A stretch of DNA of 64,000 nt from Collinsella sp. AM18-10 (GTDB lineage Bacteria > Actinomycetota > Coriobacteriia > Coriobacteriales > Coriobacteriaceae). The notes beneath the pieces are model-generated. The model saw only the letters and a list, made by a program, of their open reading frames with translations, made no database searches and was not told where the DNA came from. The stretch lies in assembly GCF_003471585.1 (NCBI RefSeq), contig NZ_QRJO01000002.1, positions 139,597-203,596 of the forward strand, read 5' to 3'. A program made the position numbers and the translations under genes. Positions 43,431 to 53,469 of the stretch are shown here, piece by piece (position 1 is the stretch's first letter; every line of letters begins with the position of its first letter).

Positions 43431-45107
43431 TTAGGCGAGCTCGGCGGTACCCAGATCGGCGTGCTTCTGCGGATCAACATAGAGATGCTTGACGCGGTCA
43501 GAGCCAGCGATGGTGTGCGTGTAGAACATCACCGGGATAACCGGGCAGTCAGCAGCGACCATGGCGTCGGCCTCCCGCATCTTGGCGATGCGCTCCTCGT
43601 CATCAACCGTGGTGCGGGCCTCGTCGACCTTGGCATCGAACTCGGGGTTGTTGTAACCGGAGCGGTTGTCGCCACCGAGGGAGTCGGAGTGGAACAGAGG
43701 GTACAGGAAGTTGTCCATGATCGGGTAATCGGCGATCCAGCCCAGACGGCCGAACTGATAGTTGAAGTTCTGATACTGCTCGAGCAGGGCAGACCACTCG
43801 GGAGTATCGGAGACGGCGGTGACGCCCACCTTGGCGAGGTCGCCGATGATGGACTCCATGATCTCCTTGTGGCCACCGTCCTGGTTGTAGGAAAGGGTCA
43901 CGCTAATGCCACGATCGCCGTTAGCGCCAGCGGGAGCGACCTTGTCGAGGTACTCGTTAGCCTTGTCGACGTCATAGGCGCAGAACTCCCATGCGCCCTC
44001 CTTGTAGCCGGCGATTCCCGGAGGAACAATACCGTCGGCGGGGGTACGGGTACCCTTGAAGATGGTCTTGCAGATGGCCTCACGGTTGATGGCCAGGGAG
44101 ATGCCCCTGCGCAGGTCGGCGTTATTGAACGGCTCGGCCGTGGTGTTGCAGGTCAGATAGTACGTGGAAGGCTCGGCACCGAGCAGCATATGCTCGCCGT
44201 CACCCATGGTGTAGCCGTCCTTGGACTCGCCACGGTCCTTCTTTGCGGCGTCGATCTGAGCAACGGGAACGTCGCAGACATCGAGGTTACCGGCCTGGAA
44301 CTCCTTGTAAGCGGTCTCCATGTCCTTGATGACCTGGAAGTGGATGGCGTCGATCTTGGCCTTGTCGCCATAGTAATCATCGAACTTCTTGAGGTTGATC
44401 TCCTGGCCATCCTCCCACTTACCGTCCATCATGAACGGGCCGTTACCGACCGGGGCAAGGTAGAAGCTCTTAACATCGGACTCGGCGCACTCGGGAACCG
44501 GGGACAGAGCCGGGTGAGAGGCGACGAAGGGGAAGTCGGCGTAAGCGGAAGACAGCTTGACGACGAGGGTCTCATCGTCGGGGCAAGTAACACCGCTGAG
44601 CTCGGTAGCGTTGCCGGCAAGCAGATCGTCATAGCCCTCAACCATGGAAAGGTGATAGGAGACCTCGGAAGGACCATACTCGGTGGCGATGGCCGACTTG
44701 GTGTTGACTAGACGCTCCCAACCGAGCTTGAAGGACTTGGAGGTAACGTCGTCACCGTTGTGGAACTTAGCCTTCTTGATCTTGAAGGTGAACTCGGTGG
44801 CGTCGTCGTTAGCCTCGAAGGACTCGCAAGCCAGCGGAACGATCTCGCCCTTCTCGGGGTCGTACTCCGTCAGAGCGTCGAAGAGCTGGTACTCGACCTG
44901 AGTGCCCTGATCCTCCTGGACGTTGTAGGGGTCGATGCAGACCGGGTTGTTGATGTAGAAGTTCAGCGTCGAACCGGAGTCAGATCCGGAAGCGTCGCCG
45001 CCCTTCTTGCCGCACGCGGCAAGAAAAGCCATGGAGCTCGCAGCGAGGGTGCCGCCAACAAAGGCGCGACGACCCATAACGGGCTGGTGGAACATAGAAT
45101 CAGCCAT
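43431..45107 (-). CDS. oppA: Oligopeptide ABC transporter substrate-binding protein OppA
   Basis: 558 aa. A Tat-like MGRRAFVGG motif precedes a lipoprotein signal (SSMAFLAAC, lipid Cys). The family-5 binding domain follows (LTEYDPEKGEIVPLACESFEANDDATEFTFKIKKAKFHNGDDVTSKSF). It captures peptides for OppBCDF. The ATG at 45107 has AAGGAGG 5 nt upstream. First gene of the operon. Confidence 0.95.
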   Translation of the reverse strand: MADSMFHQPVMGRRAFVGGTLAASSMAFLAACGKKGGDASGSDSGSTLNFYINNPVCIDPYNVQEDQGTQVEYQLFDALTEYDPEKGEIVPLACESFEANDDATEFTFKIKKAKFHNGDDVTSKSFKLGWERLVNTKSAIATEYGPSEVSYHLSMVEGYDDLLAGNATELSGVTCPDDETLVVKLSSAYADFPFVASHPALSPVPECAESDVKSFYLAPVGNGPFMMDGKWEDGQEINLKKFDDYYGDKAKIDAIHFQVIKDMETAYKEFQAGNLDVCDVPVAQIDAAKKDRGESKDGYTMGDGEHMLLGAEPSTYYLTCNTTAEPFNNADLRRGISLAINREAICKTIFKGTRTPADGIVPPGIAGYKEGAWEFCAYDVDKANEYLDKVAPAGANGDRGISVTLSYNQDGGHKEIMESIIGDLAKVGVTAVSDTPEWSALLEQYQNFNYQFGRLGWIADYPIMDNFLYPLFHSDSLGGDNRSGYNNPEFDAKVDEARTTVDDEERIAKMREADAMVAADCPVIPVMFYTHTIAGSDRVKHLYVDPQKHADLGTAELA

Positions 45108-45345
45108 GCCATCCTCCTTATGAGATAGGACAAAGTGAATTCGGCCGGGCAACGTCGAGACAGCCCATTCGAACCATTCAAACGCGGTCCGCCGTTATGG
45201 CTGGTTATGCAATGCGGGCCAACGTTTTGCAATACAGTAGCGCATTTTATGCACAATTTGGCGCTGATTCCGGTTAACGGTCGAGAATTTCTTTAGTTAG
45301 GCGAAGTATGTGGGGATATTTTGATTCTATTACAAGTCTGTAAAC

Positions 45346-45376
45346 AAAAAGGGCCCCGCACATGCGGGACCCTTTA
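45346..45376 (-). terminator. secG terminator
   Basis: AAAGGG-c-CCCGC pairs with GCGGG-a-CCCTTT, and the minus strand continues with TTTTT. It closes the glycolytic operon. Confidence 0.75.
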
Positions 45377-45397
45377 CAAACGTATATACGCCGATGC

Positions 45398-45652
45398 TTA
45401 GTAGCCGACGATGCCCTGCGGGAAGAAGAACATGCACAGAACGACACACACGGCAAAAACGACGGCCATAATTACCGTCAGGCGATCGAGGTTCTGCTCC
45501 ATAACGCCCGTGGCAGAGCTGGAGTTATACAGCGAGCTGGCAATCATATCCGAAACGCCGGTACCCTTACCGGAGTGCATCAGGACGAGAATCGTCAGCG
45601 CCACGGCAGAGACAGCCCAAACGACAAACAGAAGAATCTGGAACGGACCCAT
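45398..45652 (-). CDS. secG: Preprotein translocase subunit SecG
   Basis: 84 aa. Two membrane helices (FQILLFVVWAVSAVALTILVLMHS and LTVIMAVVFAVCVVLCMFF) with the GKGTGVSDMI loop between them, as in SecG. It stimulates SecYEG-mediated export. The usual location of secG after tpiA or gpmI is kept, though a terminator-like hairpin (45757-45789) separates it from gpmI. Confidence 0.93.
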   Translation of the reverse strand: MGPFQILLFVVWAVSAVALTILVLMHSGKGTGVSDMIASSLYNSSSATGVMEQNLDRLTVIMAVVFAVCVVLCMFFFPQGIVGY

Positions 45653-45718
45653 AGATAAGCTCCTTAATAGAACAATTCAAACTCCAGTACTGTACCACAA
45701 CCTCCAACACTCCCCCAC

Positions 45719-45749
45719 CTGCCATTTAGGGACGGGGTAGAAATGGCAG
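45719..45749. repeat. Small hairpin with GGGACGGGG loop
   Basis: Perfect 9-bp stem CTGCCATTT / AAATGGCAG around a loop starting AGGGACGGGG, in the gpmI-secG gap. The GGGAC element recurs in other intergenic hairpins here. Confidence 0.5.
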
Positions 45750-45756
45750 AAATACC

Positions 45757-45789
45757 AAAAGGGGGTTGCCCGAATATGGGCAACCCCCT
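45757..45789 (-). terminator. gpmI terminator
   Basis: A 12-bp stem AGGGGGTTGCCC / GGGCAACCCCCT with TTTT on the minus strand, 27 nt past the gpmI stop. Confidence 0.85.
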
Positions 45790-45815
45790 CGCATGAAAAC
45801 GCTTGGAGTTTTCTC

Positions 45816-47369
45816 TTAGGCCTCGGTGGCGAGCACGCGACCCGTCATCTCGGCGGAAGGCTCAATACCAGCCATGGTGAGCATGGTCGGAGCGATATCG
45901 GAAAGACGGCCGTCCTCGATACCGGTGAGCTGGGCCTTCTCATCAACGATGATGAACGGCACACGGTTGGTGGTGTGAGCCGTAAACGGATGCTTGGAAC
46001 CGTCGGAAGCGACGTCAAACATGTGGTCGGCGTTGCCATGGTCGGCGGTAATCAGCGCAAAGCCGCCCTTGGCGAGAATCGCCGGGACAACCTTGGACAG
46101 AGCATCGTCAACAGCCTCGACGGCCTTAACGGCGGCGTCGAAGACACCGGTGTGACCAACCATGTCGCAGTTCGCGAAGTTCACGATGTAGAAATCAGCG
46201 CGATCCTCGTTGATTGCGGCGACGAGCTTCTCGGTAACCTCGGGAGCGCTCATCTCGGGCTGCAGATCGTAGGTAGCAACCTTAGGGGAAGCGACGAGCA
46301 CGCGCTCCTCGCCCTCCTTGGGCTCCTCGATGCCGCCGTTGAGGAAGAACGTCACGTGGGCGTACTTCTCGGTCTCGGCGGTGTGCAGCTGCTTCAGGCC
46401 ATTGGCAGCGATAACGTCGGCCAGAACGTTCTCGGGGAACGTCTTGGGGAAGGCGACCTCGACGTCAAACGTCGGATCGTACTCGGTCATCGTCACAAAG
46501 TGCGAAAGCTTGATCTGTTCGCGCTCAAAGCCGTCGAACTCCTTGTCCGTGAACACGCGGGTCATCTGACGAGCGCGGTCGGGACGGAAGTTGAAGAAGA
46601 TGGCCGCGTCGCCCTCGTGGATGCCCTCATTGTGGGCAGCGAAGGGCTCGACGAACTCATCGCCGCGCGGATCCTTCTCGTAGTAGGCCTTGATACCGGC
46701 CACGGGGTCGGTATCGGCATCGGATGCGTTGACCATGACATCGTAGGCACGCTGGATGCGCTCCCAACGGTTGTCGCGGTCCATGGCCCAATAGCGGCCC
46801 GAAACGGTGGCGACGCGAGCGTCGCAACCGGTCTCCTCGGAAATCTTAGCCAGGAAGGCGCAGAACTCGCTCATGTAGCCGGCGCCGGACTGCGGGTCAA
46901 CGTCGCGGCCATCCATGAAGGCGTGGACGCGAACGGTCTTGACGCCGTGCTCGGCAGCCATCTTGACCAGAGCCTCGACGTGGTTCATGTGAGAATGAAC
47001 ACCGCCAGGGCTCATAAGGCCCATGAGGTGCAGGGTCTTGCCGTCAGCCTTGACGTCGTCCATAGCCTTGACGAAAACCTCGTTCTTGGCGATGGAGCCG
47101 TCCTTGATGGCATTGTTGATGCGCGAAAGCTCCTGGAACACGATGCGGCCGGCACCGATGTTGAGGTGGCCTACCTCGGAGTTGCCCATCTGACCGTCGG
47201 GAAGGCCCACGTCCTCGCCCGAAGCACCGAGCGTGGTGTGGGGATACTGAGCGTACAGGCTATCAAGGAAGGGCGTCTTGGCAGCGGCGACGGCGTTCTC
47301 GCCATCGGCCGGAGCAAGGCCGCAGCCATCCATGATGATCAGGAGTGCAGGAAGATGACGCTGTGCCAT
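45816..47369 (-). CDS. gpmI: Phosphoglycerate mutase, cofactor-independent
   Basis: 517 aa. It interconverts 3- and 2-phosphoglycerate with two Mn ions. LIIMDGCGLAPADGENAV, the phospho-Ser in LPDGQMGNSEVGHLNIGAG, DGRDVDPQSGAGYM and ITADHGNADHMFD are intact. The gene follows tpiA by 5-6 nt of coding gap, in one operon with gap-pgk-tpiA. Confidence 0.97.
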   Translation of the reverse strand: MAQRHLPALLIIMDGCGLAPADGENAVAAAKTPFLDSLYAQYPHTTLGASGEDVGLPDGQMGNSEVGHLNIGAGRIVFQELSRINNAIKDGSIAKNEVFVKAMDDVKADGKTLHLMGLMSPGGVHSHMNHVEALVKMAAEHGVKTVRVHAFMDGRDVDPQSGAGYMSEFCAFLAKISEETGCDARVATVSGRYWAMDRDNRWERIQRAYDVMVNASDADTDPVAGIKAYYEKDPRGDEFVEPFAAHNEGIHEGDAAIFFNFRPDRARQMTRVFTDKEFDGFEREQIKLSHFVTMTEYDPTFDVEVAFPKTFPENVLADVIAANGLKQLHTAETEKYAHVTFFLNGGIEEPKEGEERVLVASPKVATYDLQPEMSAPEVTEKLVAAINEDRADFYIVNFANCDMVGHTGVFDAAVKAVEAVDDALSKVVPAILAKGGFALITADHGNADHMFDVASDGSKHPFTAHTTNRVPFIIVDEKAQLTGIEDGRLSDIAPTMLTMAGIEPSAEMTGRVLATEA

Positions 47370-47374
47370 ATGTC

Positions 47375-48142
47375 CTACTCGCCTGCCTTGACGACCATAG
47401 AGGCGAAGTCGGCAGCCTTGAGCGAAGCGCCGCCCACGAGGGCGCCGTCAACGTCAGGCTTGGCGACGAGCTCGGCGATGTTGCCGGGCTTGGCAGAGCC
47501 ACCATAGAGAACGCGGATGCCGTTAGCGAGCTCCTCGCCAAACATCTCCTTGAGGGTCTCACGGATAGCGCCGCAGACCTCCTGAGCGTCCTCGGCGGTA
47601 GCGGTCTTGCCGGTGCCGATGGCCCAGATGGGCTCGTAGGCGACGACGACCTGCTTGGGGCAGGTGATCTCAAGACCGGCAAGGCCAGCCTTGACCTGGT
47701 TCACGACGTGCTCGACATAGGTGCCAGCCTCGCGGACCTCGAGGGACTCGCCGCAGCAGAAGACGGGAACAAGACCGGCGGCAACGAGGGCCTTGGCCTT
47801 CTTGTTCTGATCCTCGTCGGTCTCGTGGAAGTAGTCGCGACGCTCGGAGTGACCGATGATGCAGTAGGTGCAGCCAGCGGACTTGAGCATGTCGCAAGAG
47901 GACTCACCGGTGAAGGCACCCTTGGCCTCCCAGTACACGTTCTGTGCACCGAGGGCGATGGGGGCAGCCTGAATGCGGTCATGAACCGTGGTGATGTCAA
48001 TGGTCGGAGGGCAGACGAGCACCTCGACGCCAGCCGGAACCTCGGGCAGAGCCTGAGCCAGCTCGTCGGCGAGCTTGGCGGCCTCGGCGACGTCGTTGTT
48101 CATCTTCCAGTTACCAGCGATAAGAAGGGTGCGATTAGGCAT
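47375..48142 (-). CDS. tpiA: Triosephosphate isomerase
   Basis: 255 aa. AGNWKMNNDV (Lys), IIGHSERRDYF (electrophile His) and VAYEPIWAIGTGKTA (catalytic Glu) are intact. The ATG at 48142 has GGAGG 9 nt upstream and overlaps the pgk stop by 8 nt. Confidence 0.98.
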   Translation of the reverse strand: MPNRTLLIAGNWKMNNDVAEAAKLADELAQALPEVPAGVEVLVCPPTIDITTVHDRIQAAPIALGAQNVYWEAKGAFTGESSCDMLKSAGCTYCIIGHSERRDYFHETDEDQNKKAKALVAAGLVPVFCCGESLEVREAGTYVEHVVNQVKAGLAGLEITCPKQVVVAYEPIWAIGTGKTATAEDAQEVCGAIRETLKEMFGEELANGIRVLYGGSAKPGNIAELVAKPDVDGALVGGASLKAADFASMVVKAGE

Positions 48143-49325
48143 CGAGAAGCGCCTCCACTCCGGGCAGGGCCTTACCCTCGACGAGCTCCATGGAAGCGCC
48201 ACCACCGGTGGAGATCCAGCTCATCTTGTCGGCCAGGTTGAACTTGTTGACAGCCGCGACAGAGTCACCACCGCCGATGATCGAGGTGCAGTCGGCCTCG
48301 GCGACGGCCTCGGCGATAGCCTGGGTGCCGTGAGCGAAGTTGTCGAACTCGAAGACGCCCATGGGGCCGTTCCAGAACACGGTCTTGGCGCCCTTGACGG
48401 CCTCGGCGTAGAGCTCCTCGGTCTTGGGGCCGATGTCCATGCCCTCACGATCGTCGGGGATAGCGTCGGAAGCGACAACCTCGGGGACAGCGTCCTCGCC
48501 AAAGTGATCGGCAACGCGGTTGTCGATGGGGAGCAGGATCTTGACGCCCTTCTCCTCGGCCTTCTTGAGCATCTCGCCGGCGCGCTCGACCCAGTCCTCT
48601 TCCTTGAGGGACTGACCGACGGTCAGACCCTGAGCCAGGAAGAAGGTGTAGGCCATGCCGCCACCGATGATCAGGGTATCAGCGGAGTCGATGAGGTGAT
48701 CGAGAACGCCGATCTTGGAGGAAACCTTGGAACCGCCGACGATAGCGACGAAGGGGCGCTCGGGCTCGGCGAAGATGCCGGTCAGCGTGTCGACCTCCTT
48801 CTCGAGCAGGAAGCCGGCGACGGCAGGCAGGTAAGCGGCGGGGCCCACGACGGAACCCTGGGCGCGGTGAGCGGTGCCGAAGGCATCGAGAACGAAGACG
48901 TCACCATAGGAAGCGAGCTTCTTGGCGATCTCGGGATCGTTCTTCTTCTCACGCTTGTCAAAACGGACGTTCTCGAGAACGAGGACCTTGCCCGGCTCGA
49001 CGGCGGCAACAGCCTCAGCAGCCTTCTCGCCGTAGGTGTCGGCGACAAAGGCAACATCGAGACCAGAGAGCTCAGCGAGCTTCTTGGCGACAGGCTCAAG
49101 GGAGAGCTCGGGCTGGAAGCCGGTGCCATCGGGACGGCCGAGGTGGCTCATGAGGATGACGCGAGCGTTGTGCTCAACGAGGTAGTTGATGGTGGGCAGG
49201 GCAGCCTTGATGCGGGTGGTATCGCCAACGACGCCATCCTTGATAGGCACGTTGAAGTCAACGCGGACGAGAACGCGCTTGCCGTCGACATCGATGTCGC
49301 GGACGGTCTTCTTGGTAAAGGCCAT
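48135..49325 (-). CDS. pgk: Phosphoglycerate kinase
   Basis: 396 aa. RVLVRVDFNVPIKDG, MSHLGRPDG, the hinge, and SIIGGGDSVAAVNKF with STGGGASMELVEGKALPGVEAL show the complete two-domain enzyme. The ATG at 49325 is preceded by GAAAGG. Second gene of the gap-pgk-tpiA-gpmI run. Confidence 0.98.
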   Translation of the reverse strand: MAFTKKTVRDIDVDGKRVLVRVDFNVPIKDGVVGDTTRIKAALPTINYLVEHNARVILMSHLGRPDGTGFQPELSLEPVAKKLAELSGLDVAFVADTYGEKAAEAVAAVEPGKVLVLENVRFDKREKKNDPEIAKKLASYGDVFVLDAFGTAHRAQGSVVGPAAYLPAVAGFLLEKEVDTLTGIFAEPERPFVAIVGGSKVSSKIGVLDHLIDSADTLIIGGGMAYTFFLAQGLTVGQSLKEEDWVERAGEMLKKAEEKGVKILLPIDNRVADHFGEDAVPEVVASDAIPDDREGMDIGPKTEELYAEAVKGAKTVFWNGPMGVFEFDNFAHGTQAIAEAVAEADCTSIIGGGDSVAAVNKFNLADKMSWISTGGGASMELVEGKALPGVEALLDA

Positions 49326-49381
49326 GTTTGCTTCTACCTTTCGTACGTGTCTGCCTCCCATTACGGCAGACGATTTCCTAT

Positions 49382-49428
49382 AAAAAGGGCGCGACCCTAG
49401 GGTGTAAGCCCTATGAGGCCGCGCCCTT
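49382..49428 (-). terminator. gap-pgk intercistronic terminator
   Basis: AAGGGCGCG / CGCGCCCTT enclose a smaller inner stem, followed by TTTTT on the minus strand. It would let gap be expressed above pgk. Confidence 0.8.
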
Positions 49429-49465
49429 CTTTAGACGCTCAACGAGCTATTCGCTAAAAGCTAAA

Positions 49466-50491
49466 TTAAGCAACGAACTTCTCGAAGTACTTGATGGTGC
49501 GGACCATCTGAGAGGTGTAGGAGTTCTCGTTGTCGTACCAAGAGGTGACCTGAACGAGGGTCTGGCCGTTGCCGAGGTCAGAGCACATGGTCTGAGTGGC
49601 GTCGAAGATGGAGCCGTGGGTCTCGCCGATGATGTCGGTGGAGACGATGTCGTCCTCGTTGTAACCGAAGGTCTCGGAGATGGTGGAAGCGTAGGCCTTC
49701 ATAGCGGCGTTGACCTCGTCGACGGTGACCTTCTTGTCAACGACAGCGTAGAGGTTAGTGATGGAGCCGGTCGGCGTCGGGACGCGCTGGGCGGCACCGA
49801 TGAGCTTACCGTTGAGCTCGGGGAGAACCAGGCCGATAGCCTTGGCAGCACCGGTGGTGTTGGGGACGATGTTGACGGCGCAGGCGCGGCTACGACGCTT
49901 GTTGCCCTTGCGCTGCGGGCCGTCGAGCGGCATCTGGTCGCCGGTCCAGGCGTGAATGGTGGTCATGATGCCGGACACGATGGGAGCGAAGTCGTTCAGA
50001 CCCTTGGCCATCGGGGCGAGGCAGTTGGTGGTGCAGGAAGCAGCGGAGATGATGTTGTCCTCAGCGGTCAGCGTCTCGTGGTTGACGTTGTACACGATGG
50101 TGGGCAGATCGCTGCCGGCCGGAGCGGAGATGACGACCTTCTTGGCGCCAGCGTTGATGTGGGCCTGAGCCTTAGCCTTGCTGGTGTAGAAGCCGGTGCA
50201 CTCGAGAACGACGTCGACGTCGAGGTCGCCCCAAGGCAGGTTGTTGGCGTCGGCCTCCTTGTAGATCTTGATCTCCTTGCCGTCAACGGTGATGGAATCC
50301 TCGCCAGCAACGACCTCGTGATCGCGAGCGTAGTTGCCCTGCGTGGAGTCGTACTTCAGCAGGTAAGCGAGCATATCGGGAGAGGTGAGGTCGTTGATAG
50401 CGACGATCTCGGAGCCCTCATGACCGAACATCTGACGGAAAGCCAGACGACCGATGCGACCGAAGCCGTTAATAGCAACCTTTACTGCCAT
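49466..50491 (-). CDS. gap: Glyceraldehyde-3-phosphate dehydrogenase
   Basis: 341 aa. [14 protein letters not shown] binds NAD, the catalytic Cys lies in [13 protein letters not shown], and [16 protein letters not shown] is conserved. The ATG at 50491 has AAAGGAG 5 nt upstream. A LacI-type palindrome stands 135 nt before the start. Confidence 0.98.
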   Translation of the reverse strand: MAVKVAINGFGRIGRLAFRQMFGHEGSEIVAINDLTSPDMLAYLLKYDSTQGNYARDHEVVAGEDSITVDGKEIKIYKEADANNLPWGDLDVDVVLECTGFYTSKAKAQAHINAGAKKVVISAPAGSDLPTIVYNVNHETLTAEDNIISAASCTTNCLAPMAKGLNDFAPIVSGIMTTIHAWTGDQMPLDGPQRKGNKRRSRACAVNIVPNTTGAAKAIGLVLPELNGKLIGAAQRVPTPTGSITNLYAVVDKKVTVDEVNAAMKAYASTISETFGYNEDDIVSTDIIGETHGSIFDATQTMCSDLGNGQTLVQVTSWYDNENSYTSQMVRTIKYFEKFVA

Positions 50492-50625
50492 TGTGTCTCC
50501 TTTCGTAAGGCCCCCGCAAGCTACAGCGCCCGCCGTTGAGGCCCACAAACTAACCACTCGCCTAATATACCTTTTTTTTGACTTGAATTTCACGAGAATG
50601 CTCGAAATTGAAAATCAAATTTACG

Positions 50626-50639
50626 TTAAAACGTTTTAA
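50626..50639. promoter_or_regulatory. LacI-type palindrome upstream of gap
   Basis: TTAAAACGTTTTAA is a perfect 14-bp palindrome with a central ACGT, typical of LacI/CcpA-type operators. A site matching at 11 of 12 core bases lies upstream of the nan operon (63335-63346). Confidence 0.5.
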
Positions 50640-50684
50640 AGAATAAAATAGCAGCTAAATCCGTATATAAGTCGATACTATAAA

Positions 50685-51614
50685 CTACCTGTTTGCTTCA
50701 ATGAGCTTTTCAAGCCTCAAAACTCGATGGTAGAGGGCCGACTTCGACAAGGGAGGGTCAGCCATCTCCCCTAAATCACGCAGCGACAGATCGGGATAGC
50801 GCTCGCGCAGGTCGCAAAAGACCGCCAAGGCATCCGGAAGCGCATCGCGAAGGCCGCGCTGCTCGAGCTCATCGATAAGCGCAAGCTGATGTTGGGCAGC
50901 ACCGGCGCTTCTGGTCTGGTTGGCGAGCTCGGCGTTCACGCGACGGTTCACATCGTTCTTAACCAACTTGACCGCGCGCGCCTCCTCAATCTCGGCAACG
51001 CTGCGCTTGGCACCAATCAGCTTTAATAAATGCTCGATTTCCTCGGCGCTCTTAATGTACACGGCATATGACCCCCGCCGCGCATTAACACGAGTATGGA
51101 CCCCAATCTGCCCCAACAGGTCGCAAAGCCCCTTGGCATATTGCTCGCCCTGCACCGCGATCTCCAAATGAAAATCGCCGCGTGGATCGGCCACGAAGCC
51201 GCCCGCGATGAGCGCGCCGCGGATGTAGGCAAGCCTGCAGCAGGGACGGGCAACGATGTGTCGGGGAACACCAGCAACGAGCCCTCCCCTGCGGTCTAGA
51301 ATGCCCAGCAGCACCAGAGCCTTGTCCAGGTCGGGTTGATCGGGCAGGGTAATGAGATAGTTACGGACCTTATGCAAGACCGATTTACGAACGGTGAATT
51401 CCGTTTTGAGCTTAAGGATGCGATGCGTCAGCGTGATCATCGTGCGCGCGACGGCGCCCGTCTCGGTCGCGACCGTCAAACGATACCGCCCGGAGCCGGC
51501 CAACGAAAGCGTACCGCTCACACGCGTCAGGGCGGCAAGCGTCGACAAATCGCAGTATTCACATTCGGGTTCGCAGCGCGCAAGCTCGTCGCGCACCTCA
51601 GCGGTAAACGACAT
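50685..51614 (-). CDS. whiA: WhiA-type DNA-binding regulator
   Basis: 309 aa. An N-terminal LAGLIDADG-like domain (about 1-210, containing ALIAGGFVADPRGDFHLEIAV) and a C-terminal helix-turn-helix (RYPDLSLRDLGEMADPPLSKSALYHRVLRLEKLIE). WhiA controls cell division and sporulation genes in actinobacteria and affects division in Bacillus. It starts 6 nt after the rapZ stop; the usual intervening yvcK gene is missing. Confidence 0.96.
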   Translation of the reverse strand: MSFTAEVRDELARCEPECEYCDLSTLAALTRVSGTLSLAGSGRYRLTVATETGAVARTMITLTHRILKLKTEFTVRKSVLHKVRNYLITLPDQPDLDKALVLLGILDRRGGLVAGVPRHIVARPCCRLAYIRGALIAGGFVADPRGDFHLEIAVQGEQYAKGLCDLLGQIGVHTRVNARRGSYAVYIKSAEEIEHLLKLIGAKRSVAEIEEARAVKLVKNDVNRRVNAELANQTRSAGAAQHQLALIDELEQRGLRDALPDALAVFCDLRERYPDLSLRDLGEMADPPLSKSALYHRVLRLEKLIEANR

Positions 51615-51620
51615 GCAGGC

Positions 51621-52541
51621 CTATGCCTTCGTGTTGGCGCGCGACAGGTCGCGGTGGGAGATGCTCACGTGATACTGGGCGCCTTCCAGGTAACGGGCCG
51701 TGGCCTCGGCAATGGCGACGCTACGGTGCTGTCCGCCCGTGCAGCCGATGGCGATAGAAAGCTGCGGCTTACCCTCCGCGATATAGCCCGGCATCACCGT
51801 ATCGAGCAGCTGCGTCCAGGCCTTCCAGAACTCCTGGGTCTTGGGATGGTCCAGAACAAAGTCGGAGACTTTCTTATCGAGACCGGTCATGGTACGCATC
51901 TCGGGATCGTAAAACGGATTGGGCAGGAAGCGAACGTCGATCATAATGTCCGCCTCGACGGGCATACCGTGCTTAAAGCCAAACGAGAACACGTGAACGT
52001 CCATGAGCTGCTGGTCGGACAACTCGGAGAACGCCATGCGCAATTTGTTGCGCAGGGCAGAGGTGCGCAGGCGGCTCGTGTCGATAATCATATCGGCTCG
52101 ATCGCGCACGCCCTGCAGCTGAAGGCGCTCGCGCTGAATGGCATCGGCCGTAGTCTCCCCCGGCTTGGCAATGGGATGACGGCGGCGATTTTCGCTGTAG
52201 CGACGAATCAGCACCTCGTCAGAAGCCTCCAGGAACACGATGTCGCAGCTCATCTCGCGCTCTTCGAGCGCGGCGACCGCATCGAGCAACTCGTCAAACA
52301 GTCCCTGGCTACGCAAATCGCAGGTGACGGCGAGATGCCTGCCCACGCCCGTATTGATGCCGACGAGCTCGGCAAGCTGGGCGATGAGACGCGGAGGTAG
52401 GTTATCAATGCAAAAATAGCCCATGTCCTCGAACACGTGCATGGCCTGTGTGCGGCCCGATCCGGACATTCCGGTGATGATGACGATATCGGGGATGCGC
52501 TCCGAGCGCTCCGCCGCATCCATGGCATCTCCCTTTTGCAT
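51621..52541 (-). CDS. rapZ: RNase adapter / nucleotide-binding protein RapZ
   Basis: 306 aa. Walker A IITGMSGSGRTQAM, the C-terminal IGCTGGQHRSVAIAEATARYL and HRDLSRANTK are the RapZ/YvcJ signature. In E. coli it controls glucosamine-6-phosphate synthase through a small RNA; in Gram-positives its role is in envelope metabolism. Two starts fit: ATG 52541 with GGGAGG, and ATG 52523 with GGGAG. I prefer the first for its stronger site. Confidence 0.95.
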   Translation of the reverse strand: MQKGDAMDAAERSERIPDIVIITGMSGSGRTQAMHVFEDMGYFCIDNLPPRLIAQLAELVGINTGVGRHLAVTCDLRSQGLFDELLDAVAALEEREMSCDIVFLEASDEVLIRRYSENRRRHPIAKPGETTADAIQRERLQLQGVRDRADMIIDTSRLRTSALRNKLRMAFSELSDQQLMDVHVFSFGFKHGMPVEADIMIDVRFLPNPFYDPEMRTMTGLDKKVSDFVLDHPKTQEFWKAWTQLLDTVMPGYIAEGKPQLSIAIGCTGGQHRSVAIAEATARYLEGAQYHVSISHRDLSRANTKA

Positions 52542-52642
52542 GTGTTGCCTCCCGAAAACAAGCGCGGGACCCAGCAACCCGGATCCCGCGCGGTCAATTG
52601 CCTATATTGAGTATACCGCCCCGAGCGGATACGAGGCCTGTC

Positions 52643-53329
52643 TTACGCCTCAAGCGCAGCCTTGAACCAACTCGTAATACTCGTGGGGTGCGTGATGGCG
52701 GTGCCGACGACAACGGCCCAGGCGCCCGCATCGATCGCGGCGCGAGCCTCCTCGGGCGTGTGAACGCGGCCCTCGCAGATGATGGGAAGACCGGGAAATT
52801 CCTCGGTCGCCTGACGCAGGAGCGGCAGATCGGGGCCATCGGCCATGGTGCAGTCGATGGCGGCGACACCATGAGAAAGCGTGGTGGATACAAGGTCGAA
52901 GCCCATATCAACCGCACGGCGAATGTCCTCGATGGTGGCACAATCCGCCATCAGGAGCACACCCTCCTCGTGCAGCGGGCGGAAGATATCCTCGACCGTC
53001 TTGCCATCGGGGCGCGGACGATCGGTGGCGTCGATCGCCACGATATCGGCACCGGCAGCAACGCAGGCGCGAGCGTGACGCAGCGTCGGCGTGATGTAAA
53101 CGCCCTCGTGTCCATCCTTCCACAGGCCGATGACGGGAACCTCACAGCGACCCTTAATAGCGGCAATGTCGGCAAGGCCCTGACAGCGAATGGCGGCGGC
53201 GCCGCCAAGCTCGCAAGCGCGAGACATTTGAGCCATGGTCTCGGGCGTACGAAGCGGCTCGCCCATATACGCCTGAACGCTCACGACGAGCTTGCCCTTC
53301 AGGGACTGGATCAAAGGATCAACGGTCAT
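52643..53329 (-). CDS. nanE: N-acetylmannosamine-6-phosphate 2-epimerase
   Basis: 228 aa, the standard length. LKGKLVVSVQAYMGEPL, PVIGLWKDG (catalytic Lys), ADIVAIDATDRPRP and ICEGRVHTPEEARAAIDAGAWAVVVGTAIT define NanE. It turns ManNAc-6-phosphate into GlcNAc-6-phosphate. The ATG at 53329 has AAAGG upstream. It is the last gene of the sialic acid locus, preceded by a nested palindrome. Confidence 0.95.
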   Translation of the reverse strand: MTVDPLIQSLKGKLVVSVQAYMGEPLRTPETMAQMSRACELGGAAAIRCQGLADIAAIKGRCEVPVIGLWKDGHEGVYITPTLRHARACVAAGADIVAIDATDRPRPDGKTVEDIFRPLHEEGVLLMADCATIEDIRRAVDMGFDLVSTTLSHGVAAIDCTMADGPDLPLLRQATEEFPGLPIICEGRVHTPEEARAAIDAGAWAVVVGTAITHPTSITSWFKAALEA

Positions 53330-53354
53330 GTTCGACTCAACCTTTCTCAAAACA

Positions 53355-53452
53355 GCCTTCTGAGACACCGCACCTTGACGTTCAAACCGTCGCTCGCGTA
53401 CCGAAGTACGCTTCGCTCCTCTTTCACGTCAATCTGCGGCACCTCAGAAGGC
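53355..53452. repeat. Nested imperfect palindrome between the kinase gene and nanE
   Basis: Outer arms GCCTTCTGAG (53355-53364) and CTCAGAAGGC (53443-53452), extended by CCGCA and TTGACGT blocks with mismatches. Innermost GCGTAC-cgaa-GTACGC. It begins 18 nt past the kinase stop. Confidence 0.8.
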
Positions 53453-53469
53453 GCACTTGGTAGTTATGT